DNA from: Streptomyces sp. NBC_00569
Lineage (GTDB): Bacteria > Actinomycetota > Actinomycetes > Streptomycetales > Streptomycetaceae
DNA: 64,000 nt
NCBI RefSeq assembly: GCF_036345255.1
Contig: NZ_CP107783.1
Coordinates: forward strand, 9,293,001-9,357,000
Direction: 5' to 3'
Shown: in pieces, positions 9,022 through 17,229 of the stretch
Position numbering within the stretch: position 1 is the first letter of the stretch
How the letters are laid out: the number at the start of each line of letters is the position of its first letter
Notes under the pieces: model-generated
Seen by the model: the letters and a program-made list of their open reading frames with translations, nothing else
Told to the model about the DNA's origin: nothing
The model's database searches: none
Made by a program: the position numbers and the translations under genes

Positions 9022-9606
9022 ATGTCCAGAACCACACTGCGCGAGCTCAACGGCTTCGACGAGACGCCCGCCAAGCTGGCCGACTCGACGCTGATCCTGA
9101 TCGACTTCCAGAACACCTACACCCAGGGCGTGATGGAACTCGACGGGTGGGAGGCCTCGCTCGACGCCGCCGCGCAGCTGCTGGCACGGGCCCGCCAGGA
9201 GGGCACGAAGGTCGTCCACGTCATCAACGACGGCGGCGAGGGCACCCCGTACGACATCCGGGCCGAGATCGGCCGGATCCACCCCCGTGTCGCGCCGGCC
9301 GAGGGTGAGGCCGTCGTCGTCAAGCAGGTCCCGAACGCGTTCGTCGACACCGACCTGGGCACACACGTCCCGGACGGACAGGACGTCATCATCGCCGGCT
9401 GGATGACGCACATGTGCGTGGCGTTCACCGCGCAGGGCGCGTTCCTGCGCGGCAACCGTCCCACGGTCGTCGCGGACGCCACCGCCACCCGCTCGCTGCC
9501 GGTGGCCGGTACCGACCTCGACGCCTGCCAGGTGCACTACAGCGCCCTCGCCACCATCGCCGACCTGTACGGCGTCGTCGTACCGACCCAGAAGGAGATC
9601 GCCTGA
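9022..9606 (+). CDS. Isochorismatase family cysteine hydrolase (cytoplasmic)
   Basis: The protein has 194 residues, with the family fold and triad visible: Asp in LILIDFQNTYTQG, Lys in VVVKQVPNAF and Cys in AGWMTHMCVAFTAQGAF with the cis-peptide region before it. Such enzymes hydrolyse isochorismate, amides (nicotinamidase, pyrazinamidase) or ureido compounds; the exact substrate is not readable. There is no signal peptide. The stop shares one base with the start of the next gene (TGATG), which encodes an exported paralogue, so the two are coupled. The divergent GlxA gene is the probable regulator. Confidence 0.88.
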   Translation: MSRTTLRELNGFDETPAKLADSTLILIDFQNTYTQGVMELDGWEASLDAAAQLLARARQEGTKVVHVINDGGEGTPYDIRAEIGRIHPRVAPAEGEAVVVKQVPNAFVDTDLGTHVPDGQDVIIAGWMTHMCVAFTAQGAFLRGNRPTVVADATATRSLPVAGTDLDACQVHYSALATIADLYGVVVPTQKEIA

Positions 9607-10349
9607 TGAAGCTGCTGCGTTCCGCCGCCGCGCTGAGTCTCGCCACCGTCCTCGCGGCCACCGCGACGGCGTGCGGCGGAAACTCCGAAGCCGCCGCGCG
9701 CACCGACCGCAAGCCGTCGCACGCCGGGGAGAACGCCGGAGGGAACGCCGGGGAGAAGAACGTCGCGAAGGACACGACGACGCTCCGGCAGCTCAACAAG
9801 CTGGACGAGACCCCGGCGAAGCTCTCCGACGCGACACTGATCCTCGTCGACTACCAGAACACCTACACCCAGGGTGTGATGGAACTCGACGGGTGGCACT
9901 CCGCGGTGAACAACGCCGAAGCCCTGCTGAAGCGCGCCCGTGCGGCGGGCACACCGGTCATCCACATCGTCGACAAGGGTTACGACCTGAAGTCGAAGGC
10001 CGGCCAGATCATTCCGGCACTCGAGCCGGCGAAGGGCGAGCCCGTCGTCGAGAAGACCGTCCCCAACGGCTTCCACCACACCGATCTCGCCGAACAGGTC
10101 AAGAAGGCCGGGCGCAAGAACGTCATCATCGCCGGATTCATGACCAACATGTGCACCCTGTTCACGACCCAGGGCGCGTTCCTCAACGGCAACAATCCGA
10201 CCGTGGTGGGCGACGCCTCCGCGACCCGGCCGCTGCCGCTCAAGGGCAACCCGAACGGCATTCCCGCGAAGCAGGTTCACGAGGCCGCGCTCGCCACGGT
10301 TCAGGACCTCTACGGAGTCGTGGTCCCCAAGCAGAGCGCGCTCAAGTAG
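9606..10349 (+). CDS. Isochorismatase-like hydrolase as a predicted lipoprotein
   Basis: The protein has 247 residues from ATG 9606, which overlaps the previous stop. Residues 1-23 are a lipoprotein-type signal ending in ATAC-GG; position -3 is Ala, so the lipobox is slightly atypical. A linker rich in Gly, Asn and Glu follows, then a hydrolase domain close to the upstream protein: LRQLNKLDETPAKLSDATLILVDYQ against LRELNGFDETPAKLADSTLILIDFQ. The triad Asp (LVDYQNTYTQG), Lys (VVEKTVPNGF) and Cys (FMTNMCTLFTTQGAF) is complete. It is a tandem duplicate that gained an export signal, so the same chemistry is probably offered on both sides of the membrane. Confidence 0.85.
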   Translation: MKLLRSAAALSLATVLAATATACGGNSEAAARTDRKPSHAGENAGGNAGEKNVAKDTTTLRQLNKLDETPAKLSDATLILVDYQNTYTQGVMELDGWHSAVNNAEALLKRARAAGTPVIHIVDKGYDLKSKAGQIIPALEPAKGEPVVEKTVPNGFHHTDLAEQVKKAGRKNVIIAGFMTNMCTLFTTQGAFLNGNNPTVVGDASATRPLPLKGNPNGIPAKQVHEAALATVQDLYGVVVPKQSALK

Positions 10350-10395
10350 CCGGTACTCGCCCAGTGCTCGCCTCTCTATGCGACTTCGGAGGTCA

Positions 10396-10445
10396 GAGTC
10401 CGGAGCCCTGAGTTCGGAGCCCTGAGTTCGGCGTTCGGCGTTCGG
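10396..10445. repeat. Short tandem repeats (14-mer and 7-mer units)
   Basis: Two 14-base units, GAGTCCGGAGCCCT (10396-10409) and GAGTTCGGAGCCCT (10410-10423), follow each other, then a partial third unit and two copies of CGTTCGG. They fill the gap after the lipoprotein hydrolase. No coding or binding function is evident. Confidence 0.7.
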
Positions 10446-10478
10446 AGGAGGAAGGAATGCGCATTCCTTCCCCCTCCG
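10443..10478. terminator. 36-base near-perfect palindrome, probable terminator
   Basis: Arms 10443-10460 and 10461-10478 are complementary except for one pair (10449/10472). The innermost 22 bases are a perfect palindrome around AATGCGCATT. It lies 93 bases after the hydrolase stop and 166 before the next start. The hairpin would be strong, and AAAAAA at 10495-10500 gives a U-run on the opposite strand. A terminator or mRNA-stabilising hairpin is likely. The lack of a spacer is unusual. Confidence 0.6.
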
Positions 10479-10644
10479 CCCCTCCTGATCCCCCAAAAAA
10501 GAGAAGAACCCCCACTAGTAAGGCCCCCCCACGAATGACTCACCCGACCAATGGACTTCCCCTCATGTCCCACATGCCCCCCATGCAGATGGTCCCCCCA
10601 CTCAGTCAACATTCGCGCACCGAACCGCTACGGAGAAAACGAAG

Positions 10645-11784
10645 ATGGCTACGCGCAGAGGATTTATAGGCAGCGCTTCCGGTATCAGCACCGCGGCGCT
10701 GCTGGGCTACTCGGCGTCCCCGAGTGCCGCGGACTCTCCGCTGACGGACACGGCGGGAACGGCCGCGTCGTCCGTGACCCAGCAGCAGGCAAAGGACTCG
10801 ATTTTCGCTGTCAACGCCGGAATGCGCTCCAACTACGCCACTCTGAAGGCGGAGTTGGTCAAGCACCTGTCGCCGGTGATCGTGGTGCAGAACGACGCGA
10901 AGGGCGGCAGGTTCACCCTCGTGACGGCGAACGGTCAGGAGTCCGTCAACCCCGTGGCGGAGACGTTCGAGCTGGCGAAGTCCATCGCTCACGTTCCGCT
11001 CGGCTGCTTCTCCGTGATCGCCTCGTACCTCGCGGACAAGATCCCGAACCTGCCGAACGCCGATCGCATCGACCCGCATGACCTCCTGCTGGTCGCGTTC
11101 AACGACGACAAGTCCACCGCGTGGATCGAACCCCTTCAGGCCTACGCCGCCACCCTCGCCACGGCACGCGAGAACCTTCCCGCCGCCGGTCTGCCGGCCG
11201 CGCTGACCACATCGTGCGGCCACATCCTCGACGCCGCGCTGAAGTTCATCAACGCCTCGGTCCAGGCGAAGGTGTTCGACATGAAGTCCTTCGAGGACTT
11301 CTCCGGGAGCGTCTACCCCGACATCCGCGTCAACATGGAGCACGCCGCGCAGGCCCAGATCAAGGGCGTACAGGAGACCATGAAGGCCTGGCGCGCGAAG
11401 GTCGGCGAGGCGGCATGGGCGGATCTGTACTGCGTGGTGCTGTCGCAGTGGACCACCAGCGTGCTCAACCAGAACACCATCATCATCAAGGACTGCATGA
11501 ACGCGGCGAAGGTCGCCACCCACCTGATCGACCTGCCCGGCCTCGAGACGCCGAAGGACCCGATCTTCACGGCGCTCGACAACCTCGCCCGGATCGTGCA
11601 GGACAACATCGCTGCGGAGATGGTGTTCCCGAAGGACACGAAGGTCGCCGACGCTCTGAAGGGCAAGGAGGACCTGCTGTCCGACGAGATCCTCATCCAG
11701 CTCGGCGGCAGCAGCGCGGTGACGACGCAGAGCTCCCCCACGTACAACACCCTCTCCGAGGGGATGTGCCCGGTCAGGAAGTAG
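10645..11784 (+). CDS. Tat-exported protein of unknown function
   Basis: The protein has 379 residues. It begins MATRRGFIGSASGISTAALLGYSASPSAADSP in meaning: a twin-arginine motif (RRGFIG), a hydrophobic stretch and an AxA cleavage site near residue 29, so a folded protein is exported. The mature part is largely helical by composition and has five cysteines (in GCFSV, TSCGH, LYCVV, KDCMN and GMCPV). I recognise no catalytic motif or family. It stands alone between the isochorismatase pair and a convergent DUF4345 gene. Export by Tat often means a cofactor or an obligate cytoplasmic fold, but this is inference. Confidence 0.75.
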   Translation: MATRRGFIGSASGISTAALLGYSASPSAADSPLTDTAGTAASSVTQQQAKDSIFAVNAGMRSNYATLKAELVKHLSPVIVVQNDAKGGRFTLVTANGQESVNPVAETFELAKSIAHVPLGCFSVIASYLADKIPNLPNADRIDPHDLLLVAFNDDKSTAWIEPLQAYAATLATARENLPAAGLPAALTTSCGHILDAALKFINASVQAKVFDMKSFEDFSGSVYPDIRVNMEHAAQAQIKGVQETMKAWRAKVGEAAWADLYCVVLSQWTTSVLNQNTIIIKDCMNAAKVATHLIDLPGLETPKDPIFTALDNLARIVQDNIAAEMVFPKDTKVADALKGKEDLLSDEILIQLGGSSAVTTQSSPTYNTLSEGMCPVRK

Positions 11785-11970
11785 CCACGGGCACGTTCTA
11801 GGAATCGACGCGTAGACGCCTGGAAAGTGCAGGCCGAGCGGTGCCGCCCACCCACGCGAAGCGGACGGCACCGCCGGCCGAGGCCGGCCCTGCGCGTCAG
11901 AACTGGAACCGGCCTCAATCGGTGAACGCCGGTCCGCCGCCCGGCAGTCGGACGGGCGGACGGTCAGTGG

Positions 11971-12390
11971 TCAGAGCGCCCCGACACGGTCCCCGTCCGC
12001 GGCCGTCTCCCTCGTCCTGCGCTCGTCCGCGGTCGACAGCCAGAACAGGAGCGGGGGAAGGGCGAGTTCGAGGGCGCTGAGCGGCACTTGGAACCAGTGC
12101 GGCCAGCCGTGGACGGCGACCGACAGCACGCGCCCGATGCCTCCGAGCAGGAAGATGCCGGCGAGCCACCGCACCGCCGTCGAGGGGATCGGCGACTGGC
12201 GTGCGGCCCAGATCCACGCGAGCCCGTATCCGAGGAAGATCGCGTTGTAGAACCGCTCCCGGCTGTCGACGGTCGCTCCCGTCGAGCCCTCGCCGGGTAC
12301 GGAGGCGATGCCGAGGAAGAGGTGGTAGAGGCCGATCGCCGCGCAGGCGATGCCCATCGCCAGTGCGAGCCACTTGAGAAGTCTGGCCAT
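11971..12390 (-). CDS. DUF4345-like small membrane protein
   Basis: From ATG 12390 (MARLLKWLALAMGIACAAIGLYH) the protein has 139 residues with four predicted transmembrane segments, including ALAMGIACAAIGLYHLFLG, YNAIFLGYGLAWIWAA and WLAGIFLLGGIGRVLS. The motif RERFYNAIFLGYGLAWIW is typical of DUF4345 proteins. A longer reading from 12459 is possible, but it would run through the operator palindromes, so the inner start is preferred. The gene is divergent from a TetR regulator at 12480 and is its probable target. Function unknown. Confidence 0.75.
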   Translation of the reverse strand: MARLLKWLALAMGIACAAIGLYHLFLGIASVPGEGSTGATVDSRERFYNAIFLGYGLAWIWAARQSPIPSTAVRWLAGIFLLGGIGRVLSVAVHGWPHWFQVPLSALELALPPLLFWLSTADERRTRETAADGDRVGAL

Positions 12391-12409
12391 GAGGGAACCG
12401 CCTCCGCTC

Positions 12410-12467
12410 ACTAGTAGACCCGTGTCTACTAGTGCGACGCTAGAACCGTTAGTAGACATGTGTCAAG
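12410..12467. promoter_or_regulatory. Two TetR-type palindromes between DUF4345 and TetR genes
   Basis: ACTAGTAGAC (12410-12419) and GTCTACTAGT (12424-12433) are perfect 10-base arms around CCGT. A second, half-degenerate copy, GTAGAC-ATGT-GTCAAG, lies at 12452-12467, with centres 38 bases apart. The consensus GTAGAC-N4-GTCTAC suggests a dimeric site for the TetR protein at 12480. The second site sits only 12 bases before that gene's start. Confidence 0.75.
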
Positions 12468-12479
12468 TAAGGTGGGTGC

Positions 12480-13091
12480 ATGACCGCGCGCCGAAGACTC
12501 GATCCCGCCGAGCGCCGCAGTGAACTGCTCGACGTCGGAGCGCGGCTGTTCGCGGCGAAGCCGTACGACGAGGTGTTCATGGAGGACGTCGCCGAACGGG
12601 CGCGTGTCTCACGCGCGTTGCTCTACCGCTACTTCCCGAGCAAGCACGCCCTGTTCGCCGCGGTCTACCAACAGGCCGCGGACCAGCTGCTGGCCGCGAC
12701 CAGGCTCGACCAGTCGGCGCCCGTCATGGAGCAGCTCGCGGCAGGGCTCGACGCGCACTTCGACTACTTCGCCGCCAACAGGCACACCGTGCTCGCCGCG
12801 AACCGGGTGCTCGCAGGCGACCCGGTCATCCAGGCGATCATCACGGGCGAACTGGCCGAGTTGCGACGGAGGTTGCTGGAAGCGACGGTGCTCGGCGACG
12901 GGCCGACACACCTTGTGTCGGCCGCGCTCACGAGCTGGCTGGTCTTCGTCCGCGTGCTCTGTGTGGACTGGCTGACCAATGAGTCGTTCAGTCGCGCCGA
13001 ACTGCACAGGATGTGTGTCGGTGCGCTGAAGGGGGCGTTGGGCGCTGTGCTCGATCTCGATGCGCTGACCGGGGCGGAGGGCGGCCGGTGA
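12480..13091 (+). CDS. TetR/AcrR family regulator
   Basis: The protein has 203 residues. The N-terminal HTH is clear at residues about 30-56 (MEDVAERARVSRALLYRYFPSKHALF), followed by a variable helical ligand domain with LTSWLVFVRVLCVDWL. It is divergent from the DUF4345 membrane gene and flanked by two palindromes, so it probably represses both itself and that gene. The ligand is unknown. Confidence 0.9.
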   Translation: MTARRRLDPAERRSELLDVGARLFAAKPYDEVFMEDVAERARVSRALLYRYFPSKHALFAAVYQQAADQLLAATRLDQSAPVMEQLAAGLDAHFDYFAANRHTVLAANRVLAGDPVIQAIITGELAELRRRLLEATVLGDGPTHLVSAALTSWLVFVRVLCVDWLTNESFSRAELHRMCVGALKGALGAVLDLDALTGAEGGR

Positions 13092-13186
13092 CCTGGCGCG
13101 GTCCGCGCGGCGTGGTCGGCCGTTGCGTACGCTGCGGCTTGTCGAGGTAAGCGGATCCGAGTGCCGAAGTGCGCGGGGGAGGCCCG

Positions 13187-13756
13187 ATGGACGCCGGGCA
13201 ACGGCATGCCGACAGGGGTGCCATGCTGGCCCGCTTCGCGGCCCGCATCCTCGTGGTGTGTCCCCGCTGCTCCGGGCGCGCCGTGGTCGTGCCTCGGCCC
13301 GGAGGGCCCGAACTGCGTTACTCCGTAGACCTGTTGTTTCTGCCCAGACGGCTGGTCTGCGCCCGCTGCGGAGCCACGGCCGAGTGGGAGCCTGAGCGGC
13401 GTGGCGGCGCACGCGTCGGGGTGACGCTCGGTGGTCCGGCCGAGCCGTTCTTCGGCCGGCCGTTGTGGTTGCAGGCGCGCTGCGCGGGCCGGCTGCTGTG
13501 GGCGTACGACATCGAGCATGTGGACGCGCTCGCGGCGTACATCGGCGCGCGTCTGAGGGAGCGGGGGAGTCCGTCGTCGTCCCTGGCGATGATCCCGAGG
13601 CTGCCCGACTGGATGACCTCGGCCGCCAACCGCAGTGAGGTCGTCGCGGGGCTCGCCGCCCTGCGGGCGCAGGCCGCGCGCTCGGCGCCGGAGGACCGCC
13701 CCGACACCGCCGACGGGAGCAGGGCCCGGCCGCAGCAGAGGCGCGCGACGTCCTAG
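13187..13756 (+). CDS. Zinc-ribbon protein, TFIIB-type zinc finger domain
   Basis: The start at ATG 13187 (MDAGQRHADRG) is favoured by GGGGGAGG just upstream and gives 189 residues; an earlier ATG at 13169 is also in frame. Two CPxC/CxxC knuckles (VVCPRCSGRAVV and LVCARCGATAEW, residues about 24-63) form a zinc ribbon. An ending rich in Arg, Ala and Gln follows. Similar proteins are widespread in Streptomyces as uncharacterised zinc-binding proteins. Nothing in the neighbourhood points to a role. Confidence 0.75.
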   Translation: MDAGQRHADRGAMLARFAARILVVCPRCSGRAVVVPRPGGPELRYSVDLLFLPRRLVCARCGATAEWEPERRGGARVGVTLGGPAEPFFGRPLWLQARCAGRLLWAYDIEHVDALAAYIGARLRERGSPSSSLAMIPRLPDWMTSAANRSEVVAGLAALRAQAARSAPEDRPDTADGSRARPQQRRATS

Positions 13757-13785
13757 GGCCGTTCGCGAATCGACCCCAACTCCCC

Positions 13786-13829
13786 ATTGGTCCATACCCA
13801 TTGACGAAAGGTCTGGACCTCTCTACCGT
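13786..13829 (+). promoter_or_regulatory. Chitinase promoter with chi/dre-like direct repeats
   Basis: TTGACG (13801-13806) and TACCGT (13824-13829) are spaced by 17 bases. Two 12-base elements, TGGTCCATACCC (13786-13797) and AGGTCTGGACCT (13809-13820), flank and overlap the -35 region. Each matches 9 of 12 bases of the TGGTCTAGACCA core. Streptomyces chitinase promoters carry such direct repeats, which mediate induction by chitin oligomers and overlap DasR sites. Control of this gene by chitin or GlcNAc is therefore likely. Confidence 0.65.
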
Positions 13830-13882
13830 GCGTCGTGCTCACGCCAACCCCCACTCGCCCGGCGATCCTGCGGAGGCCCCCC

Positions 13883-14938
13883 ATGTCCCGTCGCAGTCGT
13901 ACGTCCCGTCTCCTCGGCGCAGCCCTCGCGGCGGCCGCGTCCCTCTCCACCGTCCTCGTCGCGGCGCCCGCCGCCCCCGCCGCCGACACCTGCGCGACCA
14001 AACCGCGACCGGCCGACAAGGTCCTCCAGGGGTACTGGGAGAACTGGGACGGCGCGTCCAACGGCGTGCACCCGCCGTTCGGCTGGACCCCCATCACCAA
14101 CCCTGAGATGGCGCAGCACGGCTACAACGTCATCAACGCGGCCTTCCCGGTGATCCGTTCCGACGGCACCGCCCTGTGGGAGGACGGCATGGACACGAAC
14201 GTCAAGGTCGCGACCCCCGCCGAGATGTGTCAGGCCAAGGCCTCGGGCCAGACCGTCCTGATGTCCATCGGCGGCGCGGCGGCGGGCATCGACCTCAACT
14301 CGACCGCCGTCGCCGACCACTTCGTCGAGACCATCGTCCCGATCCTGAAGAAGTACAACTTCGACGGCATCGACATCGACATCGAGACGGGTCTCACCAG
14401 CAGCGGAAACATCAGCCAACTCTCCACATCCCAAGCCAACTTGGTCCGCATCATCGACGGCATCCTTGCCCAGATGCCCGCCGGTTTCGGCCTGACGATG
14501 GCCCCCGAGACGGCGTACGTCACCGGCGGCAGCGTCACGTACGGCTCGATCTGGGGCGCGTACCTCCCCATCATCAAGAAGTACGCCGACAACGGCCGCC
14601 TGTGGTGGCTCAACATGCAGTACTACAACGGCAGCATGTACGGCTGCTCCGGCGACTCCTACGAGGCCGGCACCGTCCAGGGCTTCACCGCCCAGACCGA
14701 CTGCCTGAACAAGGGGCTCGTCGTCCAGGGAACGACCATCAAGGTCCCCTACGACAAGCAGGTTCCCGGTCTGCCCGCCCAGCCCGGCGCGGGCGGAGGC
14801 TACATGTCGCCGAGTCTGGTGTCGCAGGCATGGAACACGTACGGCGACGGCCTCAAGGGGCTGATGACCTGGTCGATCAACTGGGACGGGTCGAAGGGGT
14901 GGACGTTCGGGGACAACGTCAAGGGACTGGAGCAGTAG
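13883..14938 (+). CDS. Secreted GH18 chitinase (catalytic domain only)
   Basis: ATG 13883, preceded by GCGGAGG, gives 351 residues with a signal peptide (MSRRSRTSRLLGAALAAAAS to AAPAAPAA, about 33 residues). The catalytic domain starts at KVLQGYWENWDG. The DxxDxDxE motif is FDGIDIDIE with E168 as proton donor, and the substrate floor shows MAPETAYV, LNMQYYN and MTWSINWD. There is no chitin-binding module, unlike many streptomycete GH18 enzymes. It would hydrolyse chitin to chitooligosaccharides outside the cell. The promoter repeats upstream fit chitin induction. Confidence 0.95.
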   Translation: MSRRSRTSRLLGAALAAAASLSTVLVAAPAAPAADTCATKPRPADKVLQGYWENWDGASNGVHPPFGWTPITNPEMAQHGYNVINAAFPVIRSDGTALWEDGMDTNVKVATPAEMCQAKASGQTVLMSIGGAAAGIDLNSTAVADHFVETIVPILKKYNFDGIDIDIETGLTSSGNISQLSTSQANLVRIIDGILAQMPAGFGLTMAPETAYVTGGSVTYGSIWGAYLPIIKKYADNGRLWWLNMQYYNGSMYGCSGDSYEAGTVQGFTAQTDCLNKGLVVQGTTIKVPYDKQVPGLPAQPGAGGGYMSPSLVSQAWNTYGDGLKGLMTWSINWDGSKGWTFGDNVKGLEQ

Positions 14939-15045
14939 TCGCACCGGGTCGTGGGCATGCCCCCTCGCTCCACTGGGGTGAGATCCGGCCCGGCCGGTCA
15001 GGATTGGAGAAGCGCAGTCCGCCGGGCCGCTACTAACGTGGTGCC

Positions 15046-15456
15046 ATGGACATCACCATTCACACCACCTCGCTCCCGCACGACGACCCGGACGCTTCCC
15101 TGGCCTTCTACCGCGACGTCCTCGGTTTCGAGGTCCGCAGTGACGTGGGCCAGGGCAAGATGCGCTGGATCACGGTCGGTCCCGTCGGCCAGCCCGGCAC
15201 GTCCATCCTCCTCGCGCCGCCGGCCGCGGACCCCAGCATCAGCGAGGACGAGCGCCGCACCATCGCCGAGATGATGGCCAAGGGCACCTACGGCTGGATC
15301 CTGCTGGCCACCCGGGACCTGGACGGCACGTTCGAGAAGGTGCAGGCAGCCGACGTGGACGTCGTGCAGGAGCCGACCGAGCAGCCGTACGGCGTCCGAG
15401 ACTGCGCCTTCCGTGACCCCGCGGGCAACATGGTCCGCATCCAGGAGCTTCGCTGA
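15046..15456 (+). CDS. VOC/glyoxalase superfamily protein
   Basis: The protein has 136 residues and one vicinal-oxygen-chelate domain: ITIHTTSLPHDDPDASLAFYRDVLGFEV at the N-terminus and CAFRDPAGNMVRIQEL at the C-terminus. These are the beta-alpha-beta halves that bind a metal and, in relatives, a resistance or glutathione-type substrate. The gene lies 67 bases before a small AraC protein gene and a second VOC gene on the same strand, so the three form a probable unit. Confidence 0.87.
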   Translation: MDITIHTTSLPHDDPDASLAFYRDVLGFEVRSDVGQGKMRWITVGPVGQPGTSILLAPPAADPSISEDERRTIAEMMAKGTYGWILLATRDLDGTFEKVQAADVDVVQEPTEQPYGVRDCAFRDPAGNMVRIQELR

Positions 15457-15523
15457 GCCCTGCCGTGCCAGGTGGCCCCCGGGTCCCCTGGCGCGCGCGG
15501 ACACCCATGAAGGTAGGTGTCGT

Positions 15524-15964
15524 ATGTGCCATCCCGCCTGGGGGCGTGCGCTCGCCCAGGACGAGCGGCTGAAGGACCTGGTGCGACTGCGCCGTGTCCG
15601 TGACCGGATCGACCGGGCGTACGCGCAGCCGCTGAACATGGAGGCGCTCGCCCGCCGCGTGAAGTGGCCGGCCGGGCATCTCAGCCGGCAGTTCCGGCTC
15701 GCGTACGGCCAGTCGCCGTACGCATTTTTGATGACGCGTCGTGTCGAGCGGGCGAAGGCGTTGCTGCGCGGCGGCGACCTCACGGTCGCCGAGGTCGGCT
15801 TCCTGGTCGGTTACTCGTCGCAGGGCGTCTTCCGTACGCGTTTCACCGAGCTGGTCGGCATGACGCCCGGCGCGTACCGGTTCGGGGTGGCCGCCGCGAC
15901 GGGGACGCCGCCGATACCGGTCAGGAATGGAGAAGCATTCCTCGCCGAGCCGGAACTAGCGTGA
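15524..15964 (+). CDS. Small AraC-family regulator (HTH domain only)
   Basis: ATG 15524 gives 146 residues. Both AraC helix-turn-helix units are present (MEALARRVKWPAGHLSRQFRLAYGQSPYAFLMTRRVERAKALL and LTVAEVGFLVGYSSQGVFRTRFTELVGMTPGAYR). There is no sensor domain, as in MarA/SoxS-type proteins, so activity is probably set by its own level. Its TGA overlaps the ATG of the next VOC gene (ATGA), which marks the VOC protein as its direct partner. Confidence 0.88.
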   Translation: MCHPAWGRALAQDERLKDLVRLRRVRDRIDRAYAQPLNMEALARRVKWPAGHLSRQFRLAYGQSPYAFLMTRRVERAKALLRGGDLTVAEVGFLVGYSSQGVFRTRFTELVGMTPGAYRFGVAAATGTPPIPVRNGEAFLAEPELA

Positions 15965-16596
15965 TGTCCATGACCTCCATCGAGTCCATCACCCTCGAAG
16001 TGGCCGACCCCACGGCCGCCCAGCGCTTCTACACCGCCGCGTTCGGCCTGGACACGCAGGTCGGACTGAGCGCCTCCGAGGCGCCGACGACCGGCTTCCG
16101 CGGTTTCTCGCTGTCGCTCACGGTGTCCCAGCCGGCCGACGTCAAGGCACTCATCGGCACGGCCCTCGACGCCGGCGCCACGCCCCTCAAGCCCGTCACG
16201 AAGTCCCTGTGGGGATACGGCGGCGTCGTCCAGGCACCGGACGGGACGATCTGGAAGGTCGCCACGTCCGCGCGGAAGGACAAGGGCCCCGCGACCCGGC
16301 AGATCGACAGCATCGTGCTCCTGCTGGGCGTGGCGGACGTGGCCGCGAGCAGGCAGTTCTACGTCGACCGCGGTCTCACCGTGGCGAAGAGTTTCGGCCG
16401 TAAGTACGTCGAGTTCGAAACACCGTCGAGCCCGGTCAAGCTGGCTCTCTACGGGCGCCGCGCGCTGGCCAAGGATGTCGGCGTCCCCGTCGACGGCAGC
16501 GGATCGCACCGGCTCGTACTCGGCGGCGACGCCGGGACCTTCACCGACCCGGACGACTTCGCCTGGCAGGCCACCACGGTCGCCTCCGCCGCCTGA
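15964..16596 (+). CDS. Two-domain VOC/glyoxalase superfamily protein
   Basis: The protein has 210 residues from ATG 15964, which overlaps the AraC stop; a second ATG is at 15970. It has two VOC halves: IESITLEVADPTAAQRFYTAAFGLDTQV (residues 5-32) and QIDSIVLLLGVADVAASRQFYVDRGLTV (residues about 113-140). This AraC-VOC arrangement is frequent in actinomycetes. The substrate is unknown. Confidence 0.86.
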   Translation: MSMTSIESITLEVADPTAAQRFYTAAFGLDTQVGLSASEAPTTGFRGFSLSLTVSQPADVKALIGTALDAGATPLKPVTKSLWGYGGVVQAPDGTIWKVATSARKDKGPATRQIDSIVLLLGVADVAASRQFYVDRGLTVAKSFGRKYVEFETPSSPVKLALYGRRALAKDVGVPVDGSGSHRLVLGGDAGTFTDPDDFAWQATTVASAA

Positions 16597-16653
16597 TCTG
16601 AGCCACCCCCGTCCCCCTCGCCCTGACCACGCGTTGCCCGAGAGGAACCTGCC

Positions 16654-17148
16654 ATGCCGAACCCGCAGAGGACCCCGAAGAGCGCCAGGAGCACCACCGG
16701 CACCGTCACGGCCGACAAGACGTACGACGGGTTCACCGAGGAGGAGCGAGGCGCGATGAAGGAGCGCGCCAAGGAACTCAAGGCGTCCTCTCGACGCGGA
16801 TCGCGCACGTCCAAGGCGGACGGTGACAGCGAGGTGCGCGCCAAGATCGCCGAGATGCCGGAAGCGGACCGTGTCATCGCCGAGCGCATCCACGACATCG
16901 TCAGGACCAGCGCCCCGGACCTGGCCCCGAAGCTCTGGTACGGCATGCCCGCGTACGCCAGGGACGGCAAGGTCGTCTGCTTCTTCCAAAGCGCGCAGAA
17001 GTTCAAGACGAGGTACGCCACGCTCGGTTTCAGCGATCTGGCGAAGCTCGACGACGGCACCATGTGGCCCTCCGCGTACGCCCTGACCGAGTTGAACGCC
17101 GACGACGAGGCGCGGATCGGCGCGCTCATCAAGCGGGCGGTCAGCTGA
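16654..17148 (+). CDS. DUF1801 family protein
   Basis: The protein has 164 residues. A lysine/arginine-rich lead (residues 1-60, including EEERGAMKERAKELK) is followed by the DUF1801 domain, with KLWYGMPAYARDGKVVCFFQSAQKFKTRYATLGF and PSAYALTELNADDEARIGALIKRAV. The family (YdhG-like) resembles frataxin-fold iron-binding proteins, but its function is not established. It starts 57 bases after the VOC gene and may belong to that unit. Confidence 0.82.
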   Translation: MPNPQRTPKSARSTTGTVTADKTYDGFTEEERGAMKERAKELKASSRRGSRTSKADGDSEVRAKIAEMPEADRVIAERIHDIVRTSAPDLAPKLWYGMPAYARDGKVVCFFQSAQKFKTRYATLGFSDLAKLDDGTMWPSAYALTELNADDEARIGALIKRAVS

Positions 17149-17229
17149 GGCCGGCCCGCCTCAGAACGGCGCCCGCCCGGTCTCCTTCACCTCGGTGTCC
17201 CTCAATCGCCTCACGATGAGAGGGAGTTG

